Shown: positions 32,780 to 43,754 of the stretch, piece by piece | How the letters are laid out: each line of letters starts with the position of its first letter | Numbering within the stretch: the first letter of the stretch is position 1 | Source of the DNA: Spirodela intermedia | Lineage: Eukaryota > Streptophyta > Magnoliopsida > Alismatales > Araceae | Length of the DNA stretch: 64,000 nt | Direction: 5' to 3' | NCBI GenBank assembly: GCA_902729315.2 | Contig: LR746272.1 | Coordinates: 12,910,327-12,974,326, forward strand | Notes under the pieces: generated by a model | What the model was told of the DNA's origin: nothing | The model's database searches: none | What the model saw: only the letters and a program-made list of their open reading frames with translations | Made by a program: the position numbers and the translations under genes

Positions 32780-35700
32780 TGTGTTATAACAAGAATGAAA
32801 GACAGAGAATAGCGCCGCGTGGCTGCATCATTTGCACTGACGACGGATAGACGGATGAGGAAGAAAACTGGCAGCCTATTGACGCCTATCATGTAAGAAC
32901 AGTCAAGCATTTCTTGTATTCACACCATCCTGTTAACATGGATGATATGATAACGAGAGAAATCTGTTGGCTTTTCTGGGGCTTTTATGTGGAGGTCCCA
33001 GTGAGATGATGAGATTGTCCTAAGAGAATACCGTTTCCAGTTGATGAAAGACTAAGCTATCCTAGACCAGCAGTTTAGACTTGATGCTCACATTACATTT
33101 ATAGACTAAAATATAATTTTAAAATATAAAATAAAGTATAAATAAATAAAAATAATGATACTTAATTAAAAATAAAATTAAAAATTAATTATGATACCCA
33201 ACTTTGATCTCACCTCGACTATCTTCTTGTAGGAGATGAGCAAGAACTGAACCTCATCCTCAATATGCTGAGAAAGATGGTCGTTATCTCGTCAAAGCTT
33301 GTACATTTTTCCCACCATCTGTTGAAGGGTGGCGACGTCCTGTTTGTGAGCTCAAAAGCGGACCACCAGCACTGTACACCGATCGGGAGCTGTCAGTATC
33401 TGCCTGTGGCCTCAGAGTAAGTACTTCAAAAACTGGAGGGCTATTTCAATAAATTCTCAAAATATAGATCATTTTATATAAAATATCAGAACTCAGATAA
33501 TTTTTTTGATAAAATCTCAAAGAAAAAGATGATCGTTTTGATAAATTCTCAAAAATTGGAGGGTCATTTCTTTGGATTTGATAAGGGATGGCAGAAAATG
33601 ACATGGGCCTTGTTTTAATGCACATTAAGGCCCGTGTTGTAGGCCCACAAAATTAATATGACTGGCCCGATCATCGTCTTGTCCACCAGTTCGTTCGTTC
33701 TTCGAGGAACAGTTGAGGACAAACTTAGTCGAAGACCAAATAAATTTTAGAAAAACCAATTATTTTTACCATAAATCTAAATCTTACGCATTCTAGTATG
33801 AAAATTCAAAATATTATGCATCTATATCTATAAATCTTAACAAGGTGGGTTATCCATTGTCACTTAAGTAACAAAATAAATGAGTAAAAAACAAAAATAT
33901 TATGTCCAATGTCACTTAAGTAACAAAATAATGAACAGATTTTATGACCCTTAAGTAAAATAAATAAATAAAAATAATATAGTCTTTTAATTTGTGTCCA
34001 ATCTCAACAATATTATCTACAACTAAGTTCAAGCCTCTTTACTAAAATAAAACTCCATTCACAGCATAAGATAAACGTGATTATAAAAATGAACAGAGAA
34101 AAGAAGAAACACAAGTCCCTCCAATTCCTACGTAGTTGCGTTCCTCGAGCTTGAGGGTAATTCTAAAGTACATGTCAGAACACACAAAACACATAAAATT
34201 TTAACATAATTAGAAATTAGGATATGATTTTAATTTATTTAAGGGTTTTATTTTTATCAAGGTATTTAAAATTTTATTTTCTTGGTAATTTAATTGCATG
34301 GGTTCGTTTGGGTTTGTCTTGCATATCTTCATTTGTTCTTGCTACAGAGCATGTTCATTGAAGAGAAATAAATCAACAGAAGAACTTGTCATATAAATTT
34401 CTTTTGGTCTTCTATTAAGAATTCCTACACCTTTTTTAGAAAAGTTAGCCTATTTTTTTGTCATTCTTTTGCCTTCCATTGTTGCTGTCTTTGAACTTGA
34501 AGAGTGAGCCGGTGGGCATTGAAGTCATCTTCTTCATTGACCAATCGGTTCTGCAGCAGCTAATGGAGACGCTTCTGTTCCCTCTACACAACCCACAAAG
34601 CATGACACAACTTACGGTAGAAAGGTGGAGATGGACGAGAAAATTATTTTCAGGTTAGTCGTTAAATCATTAATGGTGATCTGAATAAGTGATATTCTTG
34701 TTTAATGATGGCAGAAAGATCATAGGGAGGAATAGTAGTGGGGGAGATGTGATCCAGAGTAAGGAAGACTATTGTGATGCATATACCTTCATACAAAATT
34801 TAAGAGTTCTAGCCTTGTGATTTGAGAGCATCGGATACTGTGTTGGAACGAATGTGTCACATGTAAAGAGCAGTTAAACAAGAGGACATAAAATATATGA
34901 GAGTATAAGGACATCAACATATATGCCAAAGTGAAAGCTTAAACAACGCAAAAAGAATATTGAAGGAAGGATTTATACTTATGTTTTCTCTAGCTCTTGT
35001 GGAGAAAACAACCACAGAAACTATAGATTCAAGGACGGAAACTCAGAAAACTAAGAACTAAAAATAAACCAAAACAGTCACAAAAAGAAAATTCGTCCAT
35101 AATAATTCAATCGGCAACCATTGATAAGCCCACTCTCAAGTGTACTAGCCATAATCAGCATGACCCATTAGATCATATAATGAAATAACTCATTTATGAA
35201 AAAGACATTAAGAGAGTAGATTGGGAGGGGGTGGTGGTGTTTCTGAATAATTACCAGGGATTCATGAACTTTGGACTTCTATTAGTCTATTTTATTCATT
35301 TTTCATAGGGTCTTATGTCTTTTTTATTCTTGACATTTATTGCTTTATTTCATTTATCATACACAGCACGATATTTAAAAGTTGAGGTGACTCATTTATC
35401 TCAAAGTTATTGTTTAGTATCTAGTTTATTGGTTTGATTGAATCAGAGTAATCTTCAATAGATTGTATAAGCTTCATGACAATTCACATTGCAGATTGAG
35501 GAAGTTGGTGTTGGCTTGTCTGAAAAAGCTCTCGAAGATGTGAGGTTTGAAAGATCACTAAAGTTCTACTTTACCTAATTTTCGATGTGATCTTTTATAG
35601 TAGGAGTTCTTCAGTCACTTTGTGATCCCCTAAGCATTACAAATTGATATTTTCTGAAATAGATAATAATATATATGATCAGCTTAGCATCATCAAGGGT

Positions 35701-36960
35701 TATGGTCTTTGTGACCCTCAACCAACGATCCACGTGACAGTTTCCTTTTTGTGAGACACGTATACCTACAATGAATCTTGATGAAACAGAAATTCAAGGC
35801 TTTTGTGCTCATGCACAAATATTTGTTTTGTCATAACGCTGTCTATTTTTAGTCATTTTGTGGTTTGTAATGCTTGAATGTTATATCAGTGGAAGATAGA
35901 ATCAAGTGAATAATTTTTTTGATGTCAATCTTTATGTCATCTTACAAATATTCACAGAATAACGGCTTACTGGCATATAATTTCTTGATTTTACATATGA
36001 ATCAATCTTGAGAGTTGAGCCAAACTCCTATCATCCTGGGACATTCATTTTTAGCTACGCCCTTAACTTCGAGAAAAAAAAAGGGCAATAAGCATGGAGG
36101 ATCACATGCATTAATCAAAATGTCACTTTCACGTTGAAGCATCAAAGAAATCTGAACCAAAAAACTCACTCTCCCTATCAATTGTGAGATTTTTTCGCAC
36201 AATCTTGTTACAATTCATGGACATGTTTGAGGTATTCCTTGTTGAGGTAAAGTGATTCAATGGTGGGATCGTCTAGAGTGTAGAGTATCTGAAGAACAAT
36301 ATCACCTCGGTGGGAACATACATGGCCTCTCTATAAGCCTTCTTCCTCATGAAGAGCCCCATCTTGGAGGATAATTGACATCTAGATTGTAGTGGTAATG
36401 GTCTATTCTCTTTGAGCAGTATGATCTTTTGGATCTAGAACAACTTAGGAACAACTAATGGGCCTAGTACATCTTCTCTTGATACCGTAAAGCCCATGAT
36501 GAAGTCAATAAGCTCATATCATTCTCCTGATTTGATCTCAATGACTTATCATCTTGTGCTTCATGTTTGATGATGATGTCCATCTATAGACAGTTCGGAG
36601 AGAGAAGGAGACCAGGGTAGTCAACTTGTAAGGCTTCTGCACATACACTCCCCTAGATATCAACCAAAAGTCAACTTGCTCTATTAGGTGGGCCATATCT
36701 TCCTCTGCTCATTGATATGGAAAGTCTAAAATAAAGTTCATGGGTTCATATCACCCCCTTAATTAGATCTCAACCCGCTCAAGACTTATCAACATCCCAA
36801 GGCTCATGACTGATGATGAGGCCTATCTATAAACGATTTAGAGAGAGAAGACGAATTAGGTACTCAAGTCGTAGGTTTTTTCACATACAATCTCAATCAT
36901 CTACCAAAAGTCAACCCAATCCAATGGGTTTGACCACCCCATATCTTTCCTCCTTCATTG
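32373..36960. other. AT-rich intergenic region with repeats, no gene recognised
   Basis: Contains a GA microsatellite, short direct repeats (33428-33590 with a roughly 45-50 bp period; a 25-bp repeat at 33854 and 33907), a small cluster of GGCCC motifs (33600-33670) with no gene nearby, and a roughly 240-bp tandem repeat (36480-37040). A 66-codon frame at 34458 has no recognisable motif. The DNA is probably decayed transposon sequence. Confidence 0.5.
32725..32778. repeat. (GA)n microsatellite
   Basis: GATAGAGATAGAGA followed by about 40 bp of pure GA repeat, 360 bp downstream of the UGT-B stop codon. Confidence 0.9.
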
Positions 36961-37040
36961 ATACTGAAGGCCCAAAATAAAGTCAATGAGCTTATATCTT
37001 TTCCCTAATTTGATTCCCAAGGACTCATCGACTAGAACTG
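36480..37040. repeat. Imperfect tandem repeat of about 240 bp (two units and a partial third)
   Basis: The block containing 'AAGTCAATAAGCTCATAT' recurs as diverged copies starting near 36490, 36722 and 36967. Each is followed by similar text (GATGATGA.GxCCATCTATA, GAGAGAGAAG, CCAAAAGTCAAC, CATATCTT). It adjoins the Gypsy remnant and may derive from it. Confidence 0.6.
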
Positions 37041-40000
37041 ATCTCAATTTTAACACCCCTTTAGGAGTTGGTCACTGATCAATCATGGTCACTTTCTTCC
37101 AGTCCATCCGTAGCTGGCCATTACTTATGAGTCATTAAGAATTTTCCCTTTAGAATTATGAATGTATATTTTTCTAGATTGAAATATAATTGATGATCTT
37201 TCAATGTGTTAAGTACCTATTGTAAATGTAACAAGTGTTCTTGCAAGGTAATACTATATATCAAGATATTGTCCAAATATATAATCATGAATTTGTTTTT
37301 AAAAGGGTAAAATATATGATTCATGAGGGCACAAAAGGTGGCATGGGCATTTGTTAGTCCAAAAGGCATAATAATGAATTCATGACTTATAATGTGTTAC
37401 ACACGTTTCTTATGCTCATCCCCCTCTTTAATTTGGACTTATGGTAGCCACTCTTTATATCTAACTTTGACAAGATATTTGCTTCTCCTAGCTAGTCAAA
37501 TAGGTCATTTGCATTAGGTATTGAGTACTTGTTCCTCATCGTGATATTATTTAGAGTCCTATAATCTATACAAAGCCTTAGTATATCGTCTTTCTTCCTC
37601 TACAAAAGAACTAAAGCATCAAATGGGGTGTGAGAATGGTGAATATGCCCTACTGTTAGTAACCCTTTCAATTGCTTTCTCAGCTCTTTCAAGTGTGACG
37701 GAGGCATCTTTTATGGGGCCTTGGTTGGTGGTTGCTCCCCAAGTAATAATTCAATAGCATGTTCAATGTCTCGCCTTAATAGTAAATTCACAAAGAGTTT
37801 TTCAAGTATGATGGTATGAAATTCTTAAGGGAAATACATGTAGATGACCCACTAGCTTCTCCTTTCACGTCTCATAATGTGATGAGATATGTGTTTGCAT
37901 CCTTTTACAAGTTAGAATTCAATTGCATTGCATAAATAAATTGGGGCTTTGTCCTCCCTTGTGTAAATCCTTGCACAAAACACAATTGCTTGCCCCTACA
38001 TATGAGAATTCCTTTGTAGTGGAGGAAAATTATCGCCTTTGCCTTGATCACAAAGTTGCCCCCAATATGATATCAAAGTCATCCATCTTTATGACTAGAA
38101 AATTCAACATGTCTTTCCAAGTACCCATTTGGACTTTCACATGTCGAGCCAGTCCTACAGACATTTAGGCTTCATAATTGATAACTTTGATTTTGTTGGT
38201 GGTCTAAATCAGCAACAATCCTAATTGACGAGCCTCTCTTCCAAATAAAAAATCATGTCGCTTTGGAATCTATTAAGGCCTTTGTTAAGATACTGTTGAT
38301 TGTGGCCTCGATGAATAACATTTTTCTTGGGGTAACTTGAATGACTTTGGCATGCACTGCATTTAAGAGTTGAATGGTATTCAAGTTAGTTACCTCTTCA
38401 ATCTTTGGTGAGGGTTGTTCTAGTGTCAGAACTAGGTTGATATAGGCTATAGCCATGGGACGTTCTGCTCAGTTCAAATAGTCAGCACTCCGATGGGGTC
38501 CCTCATAGATGTGGCATCTTGTCCACTTAGGGCACTCTCCATTCTAGGTCTCGTTGGATTATTCTTGACCTCATGTTGGTGACGGACGCCCTCATTCACA
38601 ATTATTATTACACCATTTGTTCCATTGAGAATTATCATTATTATTATCTGACTATTGTTGCTGATTATCGATCAACTCATCTGCCACCATCATACCAGCA
38701 TGAATGTCTTGAGAACCATGTCGACGAAGTTCATTTTGAGCCCATATTTACAGCCCTTCCATGAAGTAATAGAGTTTATCTTCTTCATCCATTTGTGGTA
38801 CTTCCAACAAGAGCATCAAAAATTTATCCATATACTCTTGAATGACCCTCATGTGCTTCAGCTATTTCATTGCTGTCCGAGTGACTTGTCCAGAGTTGAC
38901 AAGATGAAATTGTGAGTACAAAGGCCCACTATAGGACTCTTGGCTATGTGAGTACGAAGGATCACTATAGGACTCTTGGCCTTTCTATATCCCTTAGCCC
39001 TTCGCCTTCTTCACCCCTCTGTGTCTCTTAGCCTTCCCATGTCTCGTAGTATTTGTCTTTGACCAATTCGTCATAGCAAGTCACCGCTAGTCTTGACCTG
39101 TCTTATTATCAAAGAAACCACTATGTCTTGGCCTGCCCTACAAGAAACAAGCTGTCTGAAAGACCTTTTCTTCTTTCAACGAGGTACTCACATTCAAGTA
39201 TTTTTATAAATCCTAAAGAAAATTTTCAATTAACATGGCATCCCTCTCACCTGAGTAAGGTCTAGGTTCAATTGCCTTGACCCAATATGATTCACGGCTT
39301 GGACCTTGATCTTCAGGTCTTAGAACATTACAGGTCATCGTCTGAAGATTGCTCATAGCTTCCTCCATCTGCCATTGTAGCTTGGCCATCTGTTCCACAA
39401 ATTCTTCCTGTAATACAAGAGATTTTCCTTTTCTAGGTCTCATGGGATGTGGCCATCTCACCTGTTTGGTCGTATATTGACCAGAGCTCTTCATCAACCC
39501 AATTGACCATGAGATGGACTCCCCTACACTCATGGCCTCCTGGGCCTGTTCCCCCACCTGGGCCACTCGTGCCTCCATTTCCTTTCATAAGTTAATGAAC
39601 TTATTTTGCAATCGACCCAATTGGCCTGCTGTGGTCTCTTGCTGCTCAGCAAGTTGGACAGTTTGTTGTCCTTGAGTAACACTCATGCCCAACCTACCCT
39701 CCCCTTCCATTAATCAGCTACCACTAGCAAACAAGAGCGAGAGGGGTAGGAAGGTTTAACCTAGCTTTGATACTACTATGACAAGGGAGTTGGCTGCTCT
39801 TTGTGAATTCCTTGACGTACGTTAGACGATCCGGTACTAATGACTTGGAATGTGACCCAATGGATAATTCCTAATAGCAAAAGTCAGTCATACATAGGGC
39901 CAGGGGTCTATCTTTATAGATGGGTCTCATGGGTAGCCTTGTTTATATTTCCAATATTGGATTAAGAGTTCCTACTCCCACGACGTTGGGGTAGTGACAT

Positions 40001-40348
40001 CCTCTACTCCCCCTCCGAATGATGTCATGCTCATGAGATCATCATCTGTCTTTGTGGCCTTTAGTTACCAAGTTAGGATTGTACGCAGCGCCGCTGTGTC
40101 TTCTAGTGCACTTGTCATGCCGCCATGTGCGACCACTGTGCCAACACGTGCAGACGCTGTGCCACGTGCGTGGCTGCCACACCATCGCTCGCTGGTGCTG
40201 TGTTGCCGTGCATGGGTGTCGTGCCGATGCGCGCGGGCACCGTGCTGCCACGTGAGTGTCGTGCCAGCACGCGCTGGTGTTGCCCTCCTGCCGAGCATGC
40301 CATCGTGTTGTTGCCAGGGGCAGTTCCTGTAGAGGGACCTTGGTAACA
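36960..40348 (-). mobile_element. Decayed Ty3/Gypsy retrotransposon (gag, protease, RT remnants and 5' LTR)
   Basis: Read on the minus strand from the right: a 570-bp LTR candidate 39779-40348 (starting TGTTACCAAGG and ending CCTTGTCA), then a tRNA-Met-type primer site (TAGTATCAAAGC, about 39762-39775). Next come a gag remnant (39213-39578, ending PRPYSGERDAMLIENFL), a protease-like segment (38253-38456, FIEATINSILTKALID), and reverse transcriptase with many stops at 37.0-37.6 kb ([29 protein letters not shown]). No left LTR was found. It is old and non-functional. Confidence 0.75.
39779..40348 (-). repeat. Candidate 5' LTR of the Gypsy element
   Basis: It begins TGACAAGG and ends GGTAACA on the plus strand (TG...CA on both strands) and is flanked on its inner side by a primer-binding-site-like sequence. 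The outer edge directly abuts the strictosidine-synthase-like fragment. No partner LTR was found to confirm it. Confidence 0.5.
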
Positions 40349-40790
40349 TGGAGGATTGTGGGTGCCGTCTCCGCTCAACCTCCTCCACAAGGATAAGACC
40401 AACAGAAATGTGGTGTTCAGGGCGTCCACTGCCCTCGGCTTCATCCTCGCCGTGTTCCTTGCTGTGCTGGCATCTGTCCCTGTGGTCGTTTACCAGTTAG
40501 AAGAACTCGTATCCACCAATGACTACTCCGATGAGACCATCTCCATGGTGGAGGTCCACACTGGCATCCTCAAGGTGTTGGAGAAGGTCAGGGAAGGGGC
40601 TCTTGTCAGGTCCAGAGGACTTCACCTATGCCACTGCTTCTGGATTGCCCTACACGTGTTGCGACGACGGGGTGAGTAAGGCAGATTAAGCTGCGGAATA
40701 AGCGGGACATGGCGAAGGAGTGGGTGCACGTTGGAGGACAACTTCTGGGTCTCGCCTTCATAATTCTGCCGCTACTCTAGTCTCTAGCTT
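40349..40790 (+). pseudogene. Strictosidine-synthase-like (SSL/APMAP-like) N-terminal gene fragment
   Basis: In one frame (about 40390-40608) there is a hydrophobic anchor (ALGFILAVFLAVLASVPVVV), then VYQLEELV and ILKVLEKVREGAL. After a shift at about 40608 a second frame reads SGPEDFTYATASGLPYTCCD. After another shift near 40675 it reads IKLRN...KEWVHVGGQLLGLAF. This order (membrane anchor, EKVGEG, GPED, YTG..DG, GGRPLG) is that of plant strictosidine-synthase-like six-bladed propeller proteins. The rest of the propeller is absent. Frameshifts and truncation make it a pseudogene. True strictosidine synthase activity is not implied. Confidence 0.6.
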
Positions 40791-41387
40791 GTACGACTTA
40801 CAACATTATTTAGTTCATTCAATTTTGAGTTTGAAAGACTAATCAATACCATGGGAAGAGGATGAGCTGGAAAATAGAATGCCTACTTTGGAGAATATAT
40901 TCAGTTGGTATGTGCTAGCTTCGTTTTTCTTTAATTTTTTCTACATTGTCCAATGTCTCCCAAGTTCTACGGAATGGGGAGAAATTTTCAAATGAAGTCA
41001 TTCTATTTTTTTTGTTAGTATACATAATTTTTAATAAGTTGTATACTTTATTTCTGCAAAACTTTCACTATCAAACAACACACATGCCGATTCCTTGGTA
41101 GTAAAAGAATTGAACTGTCCACTAGGTTTAACCAATTATCCTAATCGATGGTTAAATAATGCTGAAGGCAGTTTTCATCGTGCCATTTGTCTACTCTATT
41201 GGCCCATTTTTTTGTGGGTAGGAGGTTGTTCAGAATTTCAGCTCGGTGCCTATTTATTCGAAGAATTCCTTTAGTAGGAATCTAGTGAACTTCATGCCTT
41301 GATAACAGATGATCTAATGGTAAATCTAGACAAAAACGTTGATTAGAAATTAGAACTTGTATTTTTTTGATGTTCTTCGTTGGGAGT
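40791..41387. other. AT-rich spacer, nothing recognised
   Basis: About 600 bp between the SSL fragment and the partial UGT-A copy. No coding or repeat signal was seen. Confidence 0.5.
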
Positions 41388-41895
41388 GCTAGAGAAAATC
41401 ATACTCTATAGTGCTCGTGCGCCGGGATGCCCATGGCCGCCTACCCACTGTTTGCAGAGCAGTTTCTGAACGAAAGGCAGGTGGTGCAGATTCTCGATAT
41501 TACCGTCGCTGTTGGCGTCAAGTCGCCAACCATATGGGCGGAAGACAAGGCTGGGGTGCAGATGACGAGGGAAGTGGGGGCTCGCGCTTGTTAGCCTCAC
41601 GGACGTCGACAAGGAGGAAGAGAAGAGGAGAAGAGCCAGGAACTTTGCGGAGGCGGCGAGAAGGGCTGTGGAAGATGGCCGATCTTCCCTCAACAACCTA
41701 TATCTCTTGCTTCGGGCTGTAGCCCAGTAATTTTTTCCCCAAGAATGTCGTTGTCCTCAGACAGCGGCAAGCAGTCGTTATTTTAAGCTTCATCCCGGGC
41801 CTCGGGAAGGGCTGAAGCGACAGCGCTTTCTCCCGTAATACGAAGGGGATGGGGAAGCAGAAGTGCCGGGTCGTCGTGTCAGTGAACACATACAT
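41388..41895 (+). pseudogene. UGT-A tail copy (truncated pseudogene)
   Basis: It aligns with UGT-A from within the PSPG box (GCGCCGGG(G/A)TGCCCATGGCCGC) through the stop codon and about 120 bp of 3' flank (UGT-A 29660-30130). The upstream two thirds of the gene are absent, and the 5' junction near 41388-41405 shows extra AT-rich bases. Substitutions and small indels (one near 41569 breaks the frame) show it is considerably more diverged than the neighbouring UGT-B' copy. It marks the left end of the duplicated block. Confidence 0.85.
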
Positions 41896-41980
41896 AAGAA
41901 TGCCATTCGAAGAGGGCGCACCTCTATGGCTTATATAAGGTTGTTATACTTCTGTTATGTTATTGATCGTTTGGGCATTA

Positions 41981-42052
41981 GCGTTTGTAGTCCAATGGTT
42001 AGGATAATTGCCTTCCAAGCAATAGATCCGGGTTCAATTCCCGGCAGACGCA
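41981..42052 (+). tRNA. tRNA-Gly (anticodon UCC)
   Basis: A 72-nt cloverleaf: acceptor GCGTTTG/CAGACGC with discriminator A; D arm GTCC/GGAT; anticodon stem ATTGC/GCAAT with loop CTTCCAA (anticodon UCC); variable AGAT; T arm CCGGG/CCCGG with loop TTCAATT. All stems pair. A and B boxes are present, and TTTT follows immediately (42053-42056) as a pol III terminator. A decayed counterpart sits at 30559. Confidence 0.92.
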
Positions 42053-42361
42053 TTTTATGTTTATCATTGCTCCTTTCATTTTTTAGGCCCGAGCAGCACC
42101 TCGACCTGCCGGTCGGTCATACACCACGGCAAGTGGATCTTACCAACTTGGAAGAATGTGATCCTCGAGCACTCCTCGTCGGGCGACTCTTCCATACTAT
42201 CTTCTCTCCCCCCCCTCGTGCATCGCCACCGACCAAAAGCGTGGCTACAACCCTAACCTGGAGGCCGTCTCTTTTTCCTTGAAACACTCGGCCTTCTCTC
42301 CCCTTCTACGCTCCTCCGCTCCTCCACTGCGCCGTTCTCCTTTCTGCCGTAGGGACCGACC

Positions 42362-43754
42362 ATGGTCCTCCAGAATGAACTCCACTTCGTACTGGTGCCA
42401 CTCATGTCACCCGGCCATATGATTCCCATGCTGGACCTCGCCCGACTGCTCGCCAAGCTGGGGGGGGTTATGGTCACCTTCGTCACCACGCCCGTCAATC
42501 TCTCCCGGATCGAGGCTGTCATCAGCCGGATGAAGGAATCAGACCTCCCCGTCCGGTTCCTCTCGCTTCAATTACCGTGCAAGGAGGTGGGGCTGTCGGA
42601 GGGTTGCGAGAACCTCGACCTCCTCCCTTCGCCGATGTCGCTGCACAACTTTCTCGCCGCGACAAAGATGCTGGAGGAGCCGCTGCGGCTTCACCTACAA
42701 CAGAGTTCGCCTCGGCCCAGCTGCATCATCTCCGACTTCTGCCATCCATGGACTCGCCACGTTGCGCGCGACCTCGAGGTGCCCAGGTTCGACTTCTACA
42801 GCATGCCCTGCTTCGCCCTGCTCTGCGAACACAACCTCAATGTTCGAAGGATGGACGACGGCGTGGGCGGCGAGGACGGGCTACCCATCGTCGTGCCGGG
42901 TTTGCCCCTCCGCGTCGAGGTCGCCAGGGTCCAGGCGCCGGGGTTCTTTCCGAGGCCAGAGTGGGCCTGGATGGACGACGAGATACGGGAGGCTGAGTCA
43001 GTGTCCCACGGGGTGGTCGTCAACACCTTCGCAGAACTTGAGCCCGAGTTCCTAGATCTCTATGAGAGGACCTCAGGAAAGAAGGTATGGGCCGTAGGGC
43101 CCGTGTCTCTGTGCAACGAGCTCGCCATCGATCAGGCATCGAGGGGCGATAAGGCGGCGATCGACGTGGAGAAATGCGTTGCTTGGCTCGACGCCATGAA
43201 GCCGCGATCGGTGCTTTACATTAGCTTCGGAACCCTGGTCAGATCTTCTTTAGCTGTGCTTGTAGAGCTCGGGTTGGGGCTGGAGGCCACACGACGCCCG
43301 TTCATATGGTCGATCAAAGCCGGAGGCATCCAGGCAGAGGTGAAGGATTGGCTCGCCCAAGGGTTCGAGGAGAGGACGAGAGATCGGGCCCTCATCATCA
43401 GGGGTTGGGCGCCTCAGGTGACGATTCTGTCGCATCCCTCCATCGGGGGATTCCTCACTCACTGCGGGTGGAACTCGTCCTTGGAGGGAATCACGGCCGG
43501 AGTCCCAATTCTAACATGGCCGGGGTTTTCAGAACAGTTCCTCAACGAACGCCTCCTGGTAGATGTACTGAGAGTGGGAGTCCCGACCGGAGTGAAGACG
43601 CCTGTCTGGGGATGGAACAATAGCCGACGGAGACCTCCAGCTGAATAGGGAGGAGATACAGAAAACCGTGGAGAGGTTAATGGACGCCGGAGTAGAGGGA
43701 GAAGAGAGGAGGAGGACGGTCAAGGAGCTGAGCAAGCGAGCGAGGAGAGCAATG
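42362..43754 (+). pseudogene. UGT-B': near-identical copy of UGT-B, frameshifted and lacking its 3' end
   Basis: The first 416 or so codons match UGT-B with only a handful of base changes (for example GAT to GAG giving Asp-to-Glu near 43266, GAG to AAG giving Glu-to-Lys near 43343). One extra G in the run at 43608-43611 (GGGG against GGG in UGT-B) shifts the frame, so translation ends at 43648 after 428 codons. The homology stops at 43754, where AT-rich DNA begins, so the last 20 or so codons are missing altogether. His19, Asp125 and the whole PSPG box remain, but the C-terminal helices that pack against the acceptor domain are lost. The product is probably inactive. The leader (from about 42242) is also almost identical to that of UGT-B. 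Confidence 0.9.
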
